Both the position numbers and the translations under genes were made by a program. Shown here piece after piece: positions 1 to 11,905 of a DNA stretch of 64,000 bases. The notes beneath the pieces are model-generated. The model saw only the letters and a program-made list of their open reading frames with translations, ran no database searches and was not told the DNA's origin. Each line of letters starts with the position of its first letter. Position 1 is the stretch's first letter. Origin of the DNA: Cololabis saira (lineage: Eukaryota > Chordata > Actinopteri > Beloniformes > Belonidae); contig NC_084587.1 in NCBI RefSeq assembly GCF_033807715.1, positions 10,138,863 to 10,202,862 on the forward strand, in the 5' to 3' direction.

Positions 1-183
1 TTCCTTCCTTCCTTCCTTCCTTCCTTCCTTCCTTCCGCGTGGATTTAACGCAGAACCATAAATCAGTTTTACACAAAAACGTCATCAACGGGAATTTATC
101 GTTTTTACCACAAGATACAAATTCTTACCGTGGGGAATTTTTTTGACGGTTTATCGTGAACGGTAAAATATCGCCCATTCCTA
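1..183 (+). mobile_element. hAT-C MITE copy, 3' part (microsatellite plus right end)
   Basis: The window opens inside a (TTCC)n tract (1-36). This is followed by the right half of the hAT-C element, which ends in GGTAAAATATCGCCCATTCCTA at 183. The same right end closes complete copies at 6448-7853 and 11241-11905. The left end lies outside the window. Confidence 0.8.
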
Positions 184-284
184 GTATCAATCAACACGTC
201 CAGCAAATACTCATCACAGAAGTCTGCTATGTAGCTTATCTGTGTGGTCAAGAATATTGGAACTTTTTCAATTGCGGTCTCGCT

Positions 285-956
285 CACTGCAAAAACTCAA
301 AATCTTACCTGGAATATTTGTCTTATTTCTAGTTAAAATGTCTCATTTTTAGTCAAAAAATCTCATTACACCCTAAAACAAGAGTCATCACCAGAAAAAT
401 AACTTGTTATTTGACCATTTTCACCTGTTTCAAGTAAATTTTCACTTGAAATAAGTAGAAAAATCTGGATTTATCTTCTCATTACAAGCAAAAACATCTT
501 GTTCCACTGGCAGATTTTTCCACTTATTTTACGTGAAAATCTACTTGAAACAGGTAAAAATGGTTGTTTTTGAGTCTTGTCTTAAATGTAATGAGATTTT
601 TTTTTACTAAAAATTAGTCAAAAAAATCTCATTACACTTAAAACAAGACTCATCATTGGAAAAAACAACAATGTTCACCTGTTTCAAGTAGATTTTCACT
701 TGAAATAAGTAGAAAAATCTGCCAGTGGAACAAGATTTTTTTTGCTTGTAATGAGAAGATAAATCTTGTCCCACTGGCAGATTTTTCTACTTATTTCAAG
801 TGAAAATTTACTTGAAACAGGTGAAAATTGTCAAATAACAAGTTATTTTTCTGGTAATGACTCTTGTTTTAAGTGTAATGAGATTTTATGACTAAAAATG
901 AGACATTTTAACTAGAAATAAGACAAATATTCTTAAGATCTTGAGTTTTTGCAGTG
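285..956. mobile_element. palindromic DNA-transposon MITE, CACTGCAAAAACTC type
   Basis: Terminal inverted repeats are CACTGCAAAAACTCAAAATC at the left and its complement ending in GCAGTG at 956. The interior is made of repeated inverted segments of the form TTTCACTTGAAATAAGTAG. Related but right-side-only copies sit inside the larger elements at 5170-5505 and 44990-45325. No coding capacity. Confidence 0.7.
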
Positions 957-1685
957 TATAATAACTAGTGAAATCGATCATGTTGTTCTGATTTGCATTT
1001 GTAGTTATTCTATATGTATTAAGTAATAGAATAATCAATACAAATAGACACAGAGTAATTCCATAAATGTATTTAAAAAACAAACATTTACATTTTCCCT
1101 TGAAGCCGAGGTGTGGCGGCTGCCGTACCTTCATACCCAATTGACGCCCCTGCTTGGTTTGTTGCCCAGGGAGTAAAGACTTTATCTGAAGGTAACTAAA
1201 CACCATGGCTGCAACAATCTTTGATCATTTACCATGAAAATGCTATGAATTTGAGCTTTCAGGCATTATATAAAACAAATAACAGTCTCAGACTGGGGGT
1301 AAATATGTAGCTATAAGGCCCCCCATGGGGCTCTGGGGCAGTAGAGTGTCTGACAGTTGCTACGGTAGCTGCATGTTGCTCATTAAAGAAGAACATATGG
1401 GGAGAAAGCGCAGATAATAAGGGCTGAAAAGTCATTTTTCACTAAATTTGCTCACTCCTCAAGTTAAGGAGGAGACTTGAGCTCAGTGTTGGGCCTCCTG
1501 GGGTTGGTAGAGGGAGCAATGCCCAGGACTGACTTAGCTAGGAACACTGGGTAATAAAACAAAAAATGGGAAAAAAAAAAAAAATCTGGATAAAAATATA
1601 TATATATATATAAAAAAAAAAAGAAACATGTTTACGAGAACAAAGTCGATGAGAATAAATTACTCTAACATTTCACAGCAGCACT
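957..1685. other. intron, mostly unassigned; degraded hAT-B fragment at about 1475-1610
   Basis: No exon seen. The stretch from about 1475 (GAGCTCAGTGTTGGGCCTCC) to the TA run near 1610 matches the interior of hAT-B copies (compare 6930-7050) with many substitutions, so it looks like an old fragment. The remainder is AT-rich with no recognised feature. Confidence 0.5.
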
Positions 1686-2267
1686 GTAGCACCCTATAAT
1701 GTAATAATTTCCTGAAAATGTAATAACGCCTGAAAATGTAATAAAATTTGCATTTAACTCAATCGAACATGTAATAAAATCCAATAATGTAATAACTTCA
1801 CCAATAATGTAATAAAATATCCTGACTGATATTGTAATAACATTTTTACCGATAATGTAATACCTTATTACATTATTGGGCATTTATTACATTTTCAGGT
1901 GGGTCTTTTTTTTTTCTTCCAAAACTGATAATGTAATATATATGTTCATTTTCAGTCCAGAGTTCTACATTTTGTGTTTTAAGTATCTAAGAATGTTATA
2001 TACGCTGAATTTGAAACACCAGAATGACTATTGGGTTAAATTGCAGACTTTGAGTACCATGTAATAAATTCCCAATAACATAATAAGGTATTACATTATT
2101 GGTAAAAATGTTATTACAATATCCGTCAGGATATTTTATTACATTATTGGTGAAGTTATTACATTATATGGGTTTTATTACATTTTCAGACTGACTTAAG
2201 TGCGAATTTTATTTCATTTTCAGGCGATATTACATTTTCAGGAAGTTATTACATTATAGGGTGCTAC
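1686..2267. mobile_element. palindromic TAATGTAATAA-rich MITE
   Basis: Outer inverted repeats GTAGCACCCTATAATGTAAT (left) and ATTACATTATAGGGTGCTAC (right) enclose many copies of the short motif (A/T)ATGTAATAA in both orientations. The central part (about 1900-2050) is unrelated. The target duplication is unclear. It ends 60 bp from the e11 splice donor. Confidence 0.7.
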
Positions 2268-2326
2268 AAGCACCAACTACCAACGTAACTGTTGGCTCAA
2301 CACGAGGGCAGGCTGACTGAACTCAC

Positions 2327-2399
2327 CATGGCTCCGACGCCGTAGGCCGCCGGGGCGAGAGCAGCGTGGTAGGGGTCTGCCGTGTAAACTCGTCCGTAG
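2327..2399 (-). CDS. rbfox2: rbfox2 exon e11 (C-terminal domain)
   Basis: This 73-nt exon completes a serine split with e10 and then encodes [20 protein letters not shown] followed by VGAM. It is part of the tyrosine/alanine-rich C-terminal domain through which RBFOX proteins self-associate and recruit splicing partners. The acceptor is GTCGACAG and the donor ATG|GTGAGT. The exon ends on a codon boundary, so the following exon, outside the window, is read in phase 0. In RBFOX1/2 this is the usual junction before either a short final exon or an alternative longer tail. A degenerate transposon lies 60 bp downstream in sense. Confidence 0.92.
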
Positions 2400-2686
2400 C
2401 TGTCGACACAAAACAACAGTTCAATATGTTTCAGAGGATGAAATGGGAGTCAGACTTGAGAGAAACTCAAGTCTGAGAGAAACTGTGACCCGGCACTCAG
2501 GTCTGCACCTGAACAACGTTCAGCGCTGTTCAGGGGATCGGCAGGACTTTGAGTTAAAACCTCAACTGGAACGCCCCCTGAAGCGGGAAGTCCGACTCTT
2601 GCTGCTTCCTCACGTTGCAAAGTAAACAAGCACTTAATTTTAATGTTTACGACACGTCCGTCTCACTTCCATTTCAATCAGACATA

Positions 2687-3054
2687 CAGGACTGTCTCAG
2701 AAAATTAGAATATTGTGATAAAGTTCTTTATTTTCTGTAGTGCAATTAAAAAAACAAAAATGTCATACATTCTGGATTCATTACAAATCAACTGAAATAT
2801 TGCAAGCCTTTTATTATTTTAATATTGCTGATTATGGCTTACAGTTTAAGATTAAGATTCCCAGAATATTCAAATTTTTTGAGATAGGATATTTGAGTTT
2901 TCTTAAACTGTAAGCGATGATCAGCGATATTAAAATAATAAAAGGCTTGCAATATTTCAGTTGATTTGTAATGAATCCAGAATGTATGACATTTTTGCAT
3001 TACAGAAAATAAAGAACTTTATCACAATATTCTAATTTTTCTGAGACAGTCCTG
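2687..3054. mobile_element. Mar-1 palindromic mariner-type MITE, copy 1
   Basis: The element is CAGGACTGTCTCAG...CTGAGACAGTCCTG flanked by TA on both sides (2685-2686 and 3055-3056), as in the Tc1/mariner superfamily. The two halves are nearly complementary over about 170 bp each, so a transcript could fold into a long hairpin. It lies about 290 bp upstream of e11. Confidence 0.85.
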
Positions 3055-3531
3055 TACATGTAGCATGCATGCTACGTTGTGACGCAACATTGTTAACGAT
3101 GGCGAGTGCCGGCAGTGTAGCCAAACGTCTAAAAGGTCCTTTTTTCAACTTTGCACCTGGAAAGCAGTAGACTTGGGTATGACATCATCCCGAGCTCCGA
3201 TTTCCGAGGTAAATGAAAAAAAAACAGTGATGTGAACTGAGGCAGACTTTTTATCTAATAAGGTCGTTCTCAAACTGGGGGGTGTGGCCTGACAGCGGAG
3301 GTAGGTCCTTTCTTTTTTAATTAAAGACACTCTATGTAGGAATTTCACTTCTAACCACCTGGATGCAACATCACAGGAAAGTTCCTCCCATAAGACAACA
3401 AAGTGCACCTCCAGTTGTCAACATGGCAGAGCTAAACGCCCCCATGTGGTCAGGCGTGGTATTGCTACATAGGGTAGATTTGAAACGGCATGAAACAAGG
3501 TTCTATCTTTTGAGTTTTTCAATGAAAATTA

Positions 3532-4001
3532 CAGTATTTTCCGCACTATAAGACGCACCTTCAATGAATGACATATTTTAAAACATTTTCCATATATAAG
3601 GCGCACCGCATTATAAGGCGCACTAAATATCTGGTAAAATACCGTACTATAGTGGCTCGGGTTGAGTTACGTATCTACCTGATGCAGCTGCGCTACAGGA
3701 AATGCTACAAAATCCTACAGCAAATGCAAAAAAAAAAAACAAGAAGAAAAGTACCGTATGTCAAACTTTATTAACAAAATAAAAACCAGGTTTGCTCCGT
3801 CTCGCTGCTGTTGTCTTGAACGTTGATCCTGACGATTCCTGACGTTTTTAACGCCATTACTTCGGCGACAATAACTAAAGTAGCTACAATCCTACTGACT
3901 ACAGTAACAGAAATGACTGTAATGATCATATATAAGGCGCACTGCCGGTTTTTGAGAAAATTAAAGGCTTTTGGGTGCGCCTTATAGTGCGGAAAATACG
4001 G
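3532..4001. mobile_element. Mar-2 TA-flanked MITE, copy 1
   Basis: It begins CAGTATTTTCCGCACTATAAG and ends with the inverted form CTTATAGTGCGGAAAATACGG, flanked by TA on both sides. A second copy lies at 10470-10967 and a fragment at about 40129-40216. It ends 85 bp from the e10 donor in the e10-e11 intron. Confidence 0.8.
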
Positions 4002-4086
4002 TAAACTTTACGTAGTTCTTTGTTCTTGTTGCTTAAAAAAAAAAAAAAAAACCAATGTGATGAATGTTTTGGCGGATAGGACTCAC

Positions 4087-4181
4087 CTGTCACTGTACGC
4101 CGCGGCGGCGGCGGCTGCTGCTGCCGCCGCAGGAGTCGCTACAGCAGTCGGCTGGGCGTAACGATATGCTGCATATCCACC
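4087..4181 (-). CDS. rbfox2: rbfox2 exon e10 (C-terminal domain, poly-Ala)
   Basis: This 95-nt exon encodes GGYAAYRYAQPTAVATP, then 11 alanines, then YSD and two bases of a serine codon. The GGYAAYRYAQP block is invariant in RBFOX proteins. The alanine run is similar to or longer than the mammalian RBFOX2 run and uses mixed GCG/GCA/GCC codons. The acceptor is CTCACAG|GG and the donor GACAG|GTGAGT. It follows e9 in phase 0 and pairs with e11 through a split AG|C serine codon. Confidence 0.93.
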
Positions 4182-5150
4182 CTGTGAGGAGGCGATGAAG
4201 AGGAGGAGAGCGAGTGGGAGAGGTGACGAGGAGGAGGAGGAGAGAGAGAGAGAATGAAGGGAGAGGTGGGATAGGACAGAAAGAAGATGAAACTCAGTGC
4301 CACTTTTTCCTCTGCAGAGCGGAAGACTAGTGAATCTAAAGGGTTACACTTAGAGAGAAAACTGCTGAGAAGAGCGAAAGATTAACAAGCAGACAGTCAG
4401 CACAACCGGCTAATCTGGTGCAGTACGGCATTCACAAGGATGTAGCTCAGGCGCCGCGCGGCTCTCCCGCTCCGCGACCAACTCGGCAGACGTGAGACAC
4501 GTTTTTCAGCACTCAGGTGCTTCGTTTTCCTGGTGGCGAGTTGGACGCGGAGGGCGAGAGCAACGGCGGCCAAAACTGTGCTCCACCCACGTTCCCTTCC
4601 AGAAACACGCGGTTAGAGAAAGGGGAAGGGGTGGCAGCGAGGTGATTGTGTCATTATTTATGTTTGAATGAACAGCTGGTGAACAGACACACGTAAAAAA
4701 AAACACAACAAACAAAACTACAAGTGTAAGAAAAACAGTCAGCCAGTTGGATTAAAACAAAGGGCAAACACACACACACTCACACACACACTCACTCTCT
4801 GATGTGGTCAGCAATCAATCACTGACAGACTCGGCATGCTTCCCAAACTTAGAACACGTATTAGACCAAAAAAAAAGAAAAACACCCTAGAAAACGATGA
4901 TTAAAACACACACACACACACCGCTGCATTCTACCCTAAAGAATCAGTCACAATCAGTTCCCTGCATTCAAAACCACACAGTTGCCTGCTATGGGAGGAA
5001 GGCTGGACCTGGGGGGGGAGGAGGGGGAGGAGGAGGGCAGGGATGGGGGGTTTAACGAACGGGGTGGAGGCTGAGAAATTTACAAAATGTAAACAAAAAC
5101 AGAACGCAATGATTCGTCAGAAACCCACTTTTTTTTATTCACCAAATTAT
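4182..5150. other. intron between e9 and e10, 3' part: low-complexity, no gene
   Basis: Purine-rich sequence, a GC-rich patch (about 4440-4560), CA runs near 4770 and 4907, and a GGGGGAGGAGG run near 5010. No exon or transposon end was recognised. Confidence 0.5.
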
Positions 5151-5790
5151 TATTATTAATTATTATTAATGAATGTGGTTTTACTGCTATTTTAACATTT
5201 AGAGTCATCGCCAAAAAAATAACTTATTTGACAATTTTCACCTGTTTCAAGTAAATTTTCACTTGAAATAATTAGAAAAATCTGCCAGTGGAACAAGATT
5301 TATCTTCTCATTTCAAGCAATAAAATCTTGTTCCACTGGCCGATTTTTCTACTAATTTTAAGTGAAAATCTACTTGAAACAGGTGAAAATAGTTTTTTCC
5401 AGTGATGAGTCTTGTTTTAAGTGTAATGAGATTTCTTTTTACTAAAAACAGACATTTTAACTAGAAATAAGACAAATATTCTTGTTAAGATTTTGAGTTT
5501 TTGCAGTGATCCATGTTACTTATCCTGTGAAGGACAGAGTCATATTGATAAGTTCAGAAAACTGTTTTTATTGTTGTGTTTTGATGTATTTGATGTAAGC
5601 CCAGTGGATATTTAAAGCTTACAGAAGGCTGCATTTAACTGCTGCTATGTCATTCCTGCAGTATTTCTGCAGGTGTTTTGGTCAGTGCTATTATTTGTAA
5701 TATATTATATTATTTGTAATCAGCACAAATTATCTGTCCCCATATGATAAAATCCACCATCCCCCCTGATTTTTTTTTACAACTCGAGTA
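5150..5790 (+). mobile_element. partial copy of the CAGTACTG-ended DNA element, left end lost
   Basis: The sequence from about 5165 to 5790 parallels 44978-45610 almost base for base, including the embedded CACTGCAAAAACTC-type right half (to 5505) and the shared right end CAACTCGAGTACTG. The left terminus seen at 44848 is missing here. A (TG)n(TA)n tract begins exactly at the right end. Confidence 0.65.
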
Positions 5791-5791
5791 C

Positions 5792-5866
<75 letters not shown>
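5792..5866. repeat. (TG)n(TA)n microsatellite
   Basis: About 8 TG units run directly into about 29 TA units without interruption. The short open frames of alternating Tyr/Ile here are artefacts. Confidence 0.95.
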
Positions 5867-5871
<5 letters not shown>

Positions 5872-6447
5872 CAGTTCATTTTGGGTTTGATGGAAAAGCA
5901 ACACCTCTCAAAGAAAAAGGGCAGCGAGAGGCTGGAAAAGTACGCTGGCGTCCCGGAGGAGCGTCCCGGAGTTAATTAGGTTGACGGGCGACAGGTCGGT
6001 GGGTCACGTGACTGGGTATAAAAAAAGAACTTCCTGGAGAGGAAGGTTCACCCGTCTGGGAAAAACTGTGCCAAAGACAACTACTGTGACACGATTTCAC
6101 TGAGGTGAATAAAGTCACCGAGAGAGTCCGAAGAATCTGGAGAAGTCTCTGTACGCCGGGGACCGTCCGACGCAACGTTCGTCATGTTTGTCGAACATGA
6201 CGGTATACGAGGCAGGAACATTCACTTCCTGTCCTCGAGGTGCACCGCCCTGCGTGTCTGAGATCTTTCCCAGCTCTCACAGATCTGCCCCGACGTAGTA
6301 ATGACCCGTTGATCTGGGTCACATGTGTGAAGCTGGGAGGCATGTAAAGCACGCAGGACTGATGGAGCTCCAGGACCAAAACCGGAGGCCCCTGGTGTGA
6401 GGGGGGGCGTCTGCAACACGGGCAGCTCAGAAATACCAACGATATAT
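5867..6447. other. intron sequence, no feature recognised
   Basis: Mixed-composition sequence with no splice-flanked conserved peptide and no recognised transposon terminus before the hAT-C start at 6448. Confidence 0.4.
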
Positions 6448-6460
6448 TAGGGATGGGCAG

Positions 6461-7143
6461 TAGGGGTGGGTATTGGGAAGGACCTCACGATACGATACGC
6501 ATCACGATACTTGAGCCACGATACGATACACATTGCGATATCCCGATTATGCGATATCCCGATTATTATATTCTACATAGTTCACCGAAAAATGTAAAAA
6601 TGCATTACACATCTTAAAATCCAAGTTGTATATATGTTTTATTATAACTATACAAGCTAAAGTTGCAACTTATTTGTATATGTTTTTCATATTATTTACA
6701 TCATATGAAATTAACATTAAATTTAGTATGAGGTTGCTTTAATTATGTGGCAAATGATAATAAACACAAGAAAGATGGAACTAAAACCAAGGACAGGCAC
6801 AGTGATCAGTCAGTATAGATATAAATCCATAAATAAATAAACCTCTGTCCATTATTTTTCATTTTTTAAGGACAGGCAATTGTGTTATATAAAAAATAAA
6901 TTATAAAATGAAATAAAACGTGAAATAAAACCTGAGCTCAGTGCAAGGCCCTGCCAGGGTTGGTAGAGAGTGGCAATGCCCAGGACTGTCACTTAGGTAG
7001 GAGCACTGGGTGATATAATGGGAAAAAAATCGGGGATAAAAAAAAAAAAAAAAAAATCGATATTCAAATTTTGAATATCGATATTGAATCGGCTGGAAAA
7101 GTATCGCGATATATTGCCATATCGATATCTTTGCCCACCCCTA
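6461..7143 (+). mobile_element. hAT-B MITE, copy 1 (nested in hAT-C)
   Basis: It begins TAGGGGTGGGTATTGGG and ends GCCCACCCCTA with a perfect 8-bp target duplication ATGGGCAG on both sides. The interior near both ends is rich in CGATAC and CGATAT motifs. Non-coding. Confidence 0.9.
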
Positions 7144-7493
7144 ATGGGCAGTATGGACTAAAACATTTATCACGATAATTTCTGGCATTTATCCCGATAA
7201 CGATAAAAATGACGATAAAAAAAATTAACTCCACCTTTGTAACTATAAATCTATCACCACATTCAGTCTTTGGAGCCCCCAAAACACTGCTCTAAAAGAA
7301 TACTAAATGCTACTAAACTACACCAATTAAATTGAATTAATAAAAACCAATTAAATGAGTTACACCTGTACTGCAAAACTGGAATGACTCAGATCCGCCA
7401 TGTTTGTTACACAAACACGTCATACACAGGAATTTATCCTTCCCTCTCTCTTTCAGGCTCATTTCTTTCTTTCTTTGTTTCTTGCTCATTTCC

Positions 7494-7704
7494 TTCCTCC
7501 CTCCCTCCCTCCCTCCCTCCCTCCCTTCCTTCCTTCCTTCCTTCCTTCCTTCCTTCCTTCCTTCCTTCCTTCCTTCCTTCCTTCCTTCCTTCCTTCCTTC
7601 CTTCCTTCCTTCCTTCCTTCCTTCCTTCCTTCCTTCCTTCCTTCCTTCCTTCCTTCCTTCCTTCCTTCCTTCCTTCCTTCCTTCCTTCCTTCCTTCCTTC
7701 CTTC
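7494..7704. repeat. (TCCT)n microsatellite, about 210 bp
   Basis: TCCC repeats grade into a perfect TTCC run of about 180 bp. It lies inside hAT-C. All three plus frames stay open as Leu-Pro-Ser-Phe repeats, which are not genes. Confidence 0.95.
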
Positions 7705-7859
7705 TGCGTGGATTTAACGTAGAACCATAATTTAGACTTTACACAAAAACATCATCAATGGGAATTTATCATTTTTACCGTGAGATACAAATTCTTACCG
7801 TGGGGAATTGTTTGGACGGTTTATCGTGAACGGTAAAATATCACCCATTCCTACGCTAT

Positions 7860-8903
7860 ATGCAGCGCTATATTAAGTAAAGCAGCAAACACCCCCCTTG
7901 CTGCTTCTTCTTCCTTAGTTTAAACATCAGAGGTGTTTTCTGTTGTGAATAATAATAATAATAAAAAAAAGGGTTTCTGACAAATCACAAGTCATTGCAT
8001 TCTGATTTTATTGACCTTAGACACAGTAACCCCCCCAACAGGAAGTGGGGGGACACCAGTGACACCGAGGGGGGAACGATAATAAGATACACAGGGAGGA
8101 CAAACTACCGACACGTCTAGAGAGGGAAGGGATGGAGAGGAGAGAGGTGGGAGGAAGGGCTGGGGTTGGGGTGGGGGGTGGGGGGGGTGTCAGCCTTGTA
8201 AGTATGTCCGCATGCTGACACTGATTCAGTTAAGCATGCCACAGGTGAAACAGATAGGGAGATTCCTGGAAGGGGTCTGAATTTGCTGCAGATTGGATGA
8301 AGGTTCTGGTTGTGGTCCTGCACCCCAACCCCCCCAACCCCCCCTATCATCCTGCATCGCGTCTCTTCCCCCATTACGTTTCACTTACTTAAGAGTCTCA
8401 TCTTCCCTCATACTGGAAACGCATCACTTTCGCTACATAAGAATGAGCAACGACCGGCCGGACGTCCTCGCTTACGGTTAATGTGACTCCCGGAGACGAA
8501 GCTCAGCAGCTAAATATGCAACTTTTTCTGACAGGAAACTGTTTTGAGGAGAGAATTATTGGGCAGCTGAAGAATTTGATCACTCACTCCCGGTTTATTG
8601 AGTAAGCAACGGGCACATAAATTACAATTTAAAAGCATTTCTTTAAGGTCGGAACAGTCATTTGTCGGATTATTGTGCACTCAGTGGAGTGATTTCTGAC
8701 GCTGTGCCTTGAAAAATAACCTCCGCTTGTCGCGGCTGTTTCAGAGAAGTCTAAAGATGGAAATGCAAACATTTGGACAACGATGGAGATAAGAGTGGGG
8801 ACTTTCAGCTTTAATTTAAGAGGTTTCACAAAGATGTGAGATTCAGCATTTAGGATGTTTTTTACTGAAGGACGTTTGGGACCCAAATGAAAACATGACC
8901 TTA
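7860..8903. other. intron, no gene recognised
   Basis: Contains GGGGTTGGGGTGG-type G-rich sequence at about 8160-8190 and otherwise ordinary intron composition. No conserved peptide or transposon terminus seen. Confidence 0.4.
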
Positions 8904-8911
8904 ACTGTAAC

Positions 8912-9683
8912 TAGGGCTGCAACAACGAATCGATAAAATAGATAAAAATCGATTATTAAAAGCGTTGGCAACGAATTCCATTATCGATTCGTTGTGTCGC
9001 GCGATTATTACAGTTTTAACTAAAAGAAAATGTGCTCCAATACAGCAGGTCTCATCATTTTATTTTGAACACTGCCAAAACTCAAAATCTTATTAAGACT
9101 TTACCTTAAAACTTAACTAGAACTTAAAATTTGCTTGACTGCTTGACACAAATTAAAGTTCAATTGAAACACGTGGGAAAAACACCTAATCTTTTAAGTG
9201 ATGTGTGTTATCAGGTGTAATGGCATTTTTAGGTTAGAAATAAGAAAACTTCTGGGTAAGATCCTTAGTTTTTTGAATGAAGGCAGTGAGAGAACAAATT
9301 GTAATCTTCAAACAAATCCTGTTTCTGATTTGTATTTTTCTTAATTTTTTATAATTCATTTATCGTTGTGACAGCTCAGGTCCCTTTTAAACAAAGTATA
9401 CCTCTTTTGTGCACTTTATTTTTATATATTTGGCAGATGTAAAGCATACATGTGTATGTTTTCTGTGTGAGTCCCTTTAGTTTTTTTTTTTAATCAATAC
9501 TTTAAAAGCTCAGGGATGTTCAAGGAGCAACCTGTTTGTGAACTTTCTGAAGATTATCTGCACTGTGAATAAATGGTTGGAATTTAATGCTTTTTTTTTT
9601 TTTTTTTATCCAATTCATCGATTAATCGCAAAAATAATCAACAGATTAATCGATTATTAAAATAATCGTTAGTTGCAGCCCTA
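8912..9683 (+). mobile_element. hAT-D MITE, intact copy
   Basis: It begins TAGGGCTGCAACAACGAATCG and ends GTTAGTTGCAGCCCTA with a perfect 8-bp target duplication ACTGTAAC (8904-8911 and 9684-9691). This is the undisturbed version of the element that is broken by nested insertions at 60.5-63.4 kb. Confidence 0.9.
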
Positions 9684-10108
9684 ACTGTAACCCCGCTCTC
9701 ATGGGTTGAGGTCAGGTGACCGACCGAACCATTTAAGAGTATCTTTTATCCTTTTAGAAAGTCTTGGGTGGATTTAACGGCACGTATTGGGTCATCGTTG
9801 TCCAGCTCCGGTAAGAAGTTCAGTCCCATCGGTTTTGTAGCATTTCTCTGAATGTGAGCTGACAGTTTAACCCCATAGGCCGTATAAATCAAGGTCACGT
9901 GACCCATTGGTTTCTGAAGGTTTTGAAGCCTGTTTTACTTCGTAAAGGGAAGTGAGGTGGTTGGCGCTTGCTTAACCGAAGCACCAACATCCTTTACTTC
10001 TGGGTTGAGTCTCATGCAGAACTTTGTTTCGCTGCAGTTCCTCGACTGACCACTAGGTGCTGGCTGCAAGAGCGAGTCACTCTCCATCCACTACCCTTTT
10101 AAACTTAA

Positions 10109-10448
10109 AGGAGCTTGAGGCCGGTTTGTGGCAGGATTTATGAAAAAAATCCGTATACATTTTAAGTTTTCTAGTAAAAATGTCAGATGAAGCGTTCCAA
10201 ACCCAAAAGAATGATTCCTCTAGTGTATCTCTCCGTTGCCTTGAACAGGCTGTGTGCTGCAAAATGTGCTGCAATTCGGTCCCGAATTTCCCGCGCTGTC
10301 CTGTGGATGTGACGTCACATGACGCTGCATGCACGTTCTCCCCGTTCTCCCGTGCCGGCTTCACTGTTGGCTGCAGTACCCCCGACGGCCGTCGTGGGGA
10401 AGGGTGGCGCTAGAGAGTCTCATTTCTTAAAAGGAGCCTCAAGCTCCT
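10109..10448. mobile_element. PB-1: TTAA-flanked (piggyBac-like) MITE, copy 1
   Basis: Terminal inverted repeats AGGAGCTTGAGGC and GCCTCAAGCTCCT are flanked on each side by TTAA (10105-10108, 10449-10452), the piggyBac target site. The interior carries a short open frame (about 10180-10413, plus) that recurs in the second copy at 61958-62747 but matches no protein I know. Confidence 0.8.
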
Positions 10449-10469
10449 TTAAGAGCAGAAATAAACATA

Positions 10470-10967
10470 CCGTATTTTCCGCACTATAAGGCGCACCTAA
10501 AAGCCTTTATTTTTCTCAAAAACCGGCAGTGCGCCTTATATATGATCATTACGGTAATTTCTGTTACTGTAGTCAGGGGGATTGTGGGTAATGTAGTTGG
10601 TGTCGCCGAAGTAATGGCACTAAAAACATCAGGAATCATCACAGACGTTCAGGATAACAGCAGCGACGCTGACTCGCATAATGGCGACTTTGACGAGACG
10701 GAGCAAAGCTGGTTTTTATTTTGTTAATAAAGTTTGACATACGGTACTTTTCTTCTTGTTAGTTCTTTTTTTGCATTTGCTGTAGGATTTTGTAGCATTT
10801 CCTGTAGTGCAGCTCCATCAGGTAGATACATAACTCAACCCCAGCCACTATAGTCGGTATTTTACCAGATATTTAGTGCGTCTTATAATGCGGTGCGCCT
10901 TATATATGGAAAGGGTTTTAAAATATGTCATTCATTGAAGGTGCGACTTATAATGCAGAAAATACGG
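10470..10967. mobile_element. Mar-2 TA-flanked MITE, copy 2
   Basis: It begins CCGTATTTTCCGCACTATAAG and ends with the complementary GCAGAAAATACGG, flanked by TA on both sides. It is inserted 17 bp from PB-1. The interior is rearranged relative to copy 1. Confidence 0.8.
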
Positions 10968-11240
10968 TATTTACAATTTTTGACTCAATAAGTTGATCTT
11001 TTTTTGTACCACAGCAGGATAATTTGTATAAAGGAATATATATATATTTCTAATATGACCGATTGACAGTCGGCTCAGCCAATAGCTAGCTGCTATCAGT
11101 TCCTCATCCGTAATCGTCGCGCCATCGTTCTTAGCCAAGCAACCCAGCCTCCGCCGTAAACATCTGCCGGCACATCTGCATGTATTTGGGCGGGGTACAG
11201 AAAGACGCAAAGCTAGCTTTGATTGACAGGCGGTGGGTAT

Positions 11241-11905
11241 TAGGGATGGGCGGTATGGACTAAAAAATGTATCACGATAATTTCTGGCATTTATCCCGAT
11301 AACGATAAAAATGGCGATAAAAAAATACCAATTCAACTCCACCTTTTTAACTATAAATCTATCACCACATTCAGCCCCCAAAACACTGCTCTAAAAGAAT
11401 ACTAAATGCTACTAAACTACACCAATTATTACACCACTCTGGTGGAGACCTCAGCAGCAGCTGTTATAATAATGTTATATATAATAATATATAATATATA
11501 ATTTAAAATATATAATAAATTACTTGTATTGCCATCCTTTGCGCTCACTGTTTTTTTGCAGACTCTGCATATAATAGATGTTTGCTCCTCGTCACTCTTT
11601 TAACAACGAGCTCCTCGCTCTCAGATCTGCCTTCCGCCATGTTTGTTAAGGCTGATTTATGGTTCTGCGTTAAATCGACACAGAGCCTACGGCGTAGGGT
11701 ACGCAGCGACACGCGCCGTACGTTGCGCATCGCCGCGTACCCTACGGCCTAAGCTCTGCGTCGATTTAACGCAGAACCATAAATCAGCTTTACACAAAAA
11801 CGTCATCAATGGGAATTTCTCGTTTTTACCGCGAGATGACAAATTCTTACCGTGGGGAATTTTTTTGACGGTTTATCGTGAACGGTAAAATATCACCCAT
11901 TCCTA
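11241..11905 (+). mobile_element. hAT-C MITE copy carrying a PIF-like palindrome instead of a microsatellite
   Basis: It starts TAGGGATGGGCGG and ends CACCCATTCCTA, flanked by GTGGGTAT and GTGGGCAT (8 bp, one mismatch). Where sister copies hold TTCC or TTTC repeats, this copy has a 142-bp palindrome (11649-11790). Confidence 0.85.
11649..11790. mobile_element. PIF/Harbinger-like palindromic MITE
   Basis: Arms begin AGGCTGATTTATGGTTCTGC and end with the complement CCATAAATCAGCTT around a CpG-rich centre. The flanks TTA and TAC are only roughly a 3-bp duplication. Related palindromes occur at 47074-47538 and 61427-61555, with a fragment at 19246-19310. Confidence 0.6.

Larger units (their letters stand above)
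6448..7853 (+). mobile_element. hAT-C MITE copy with nested hAT-B and (TTCC)n tract
   Basis: It starts TAGGGATGGGCAG and ends CACCCATTCCTA, flanked by CGATATAT and CGCTATAT (8 bp, one mismatch), as for hAT elements. It is interrupted at 6461-7143 by a complete hAT-B. It also carries a large CTTT/CCTT tract at 7440-7704 between two imperfect copies of a segment like ACACAAAAACATCATCAATG. Confidence 0.85.

Noticed and set aside
7384..7730. Long plus-strand open frames of Leu-Pro-Ser-Phe
   Set aside because: They are translations of a TTCC microsatellite inside hAT-C; all three frames are open.
10180..10413. 77-residue frame repeated at 62443-62676
   Set aside because: Conserved only because both are copies of the PB-1 MITE; not related to a known transposase.
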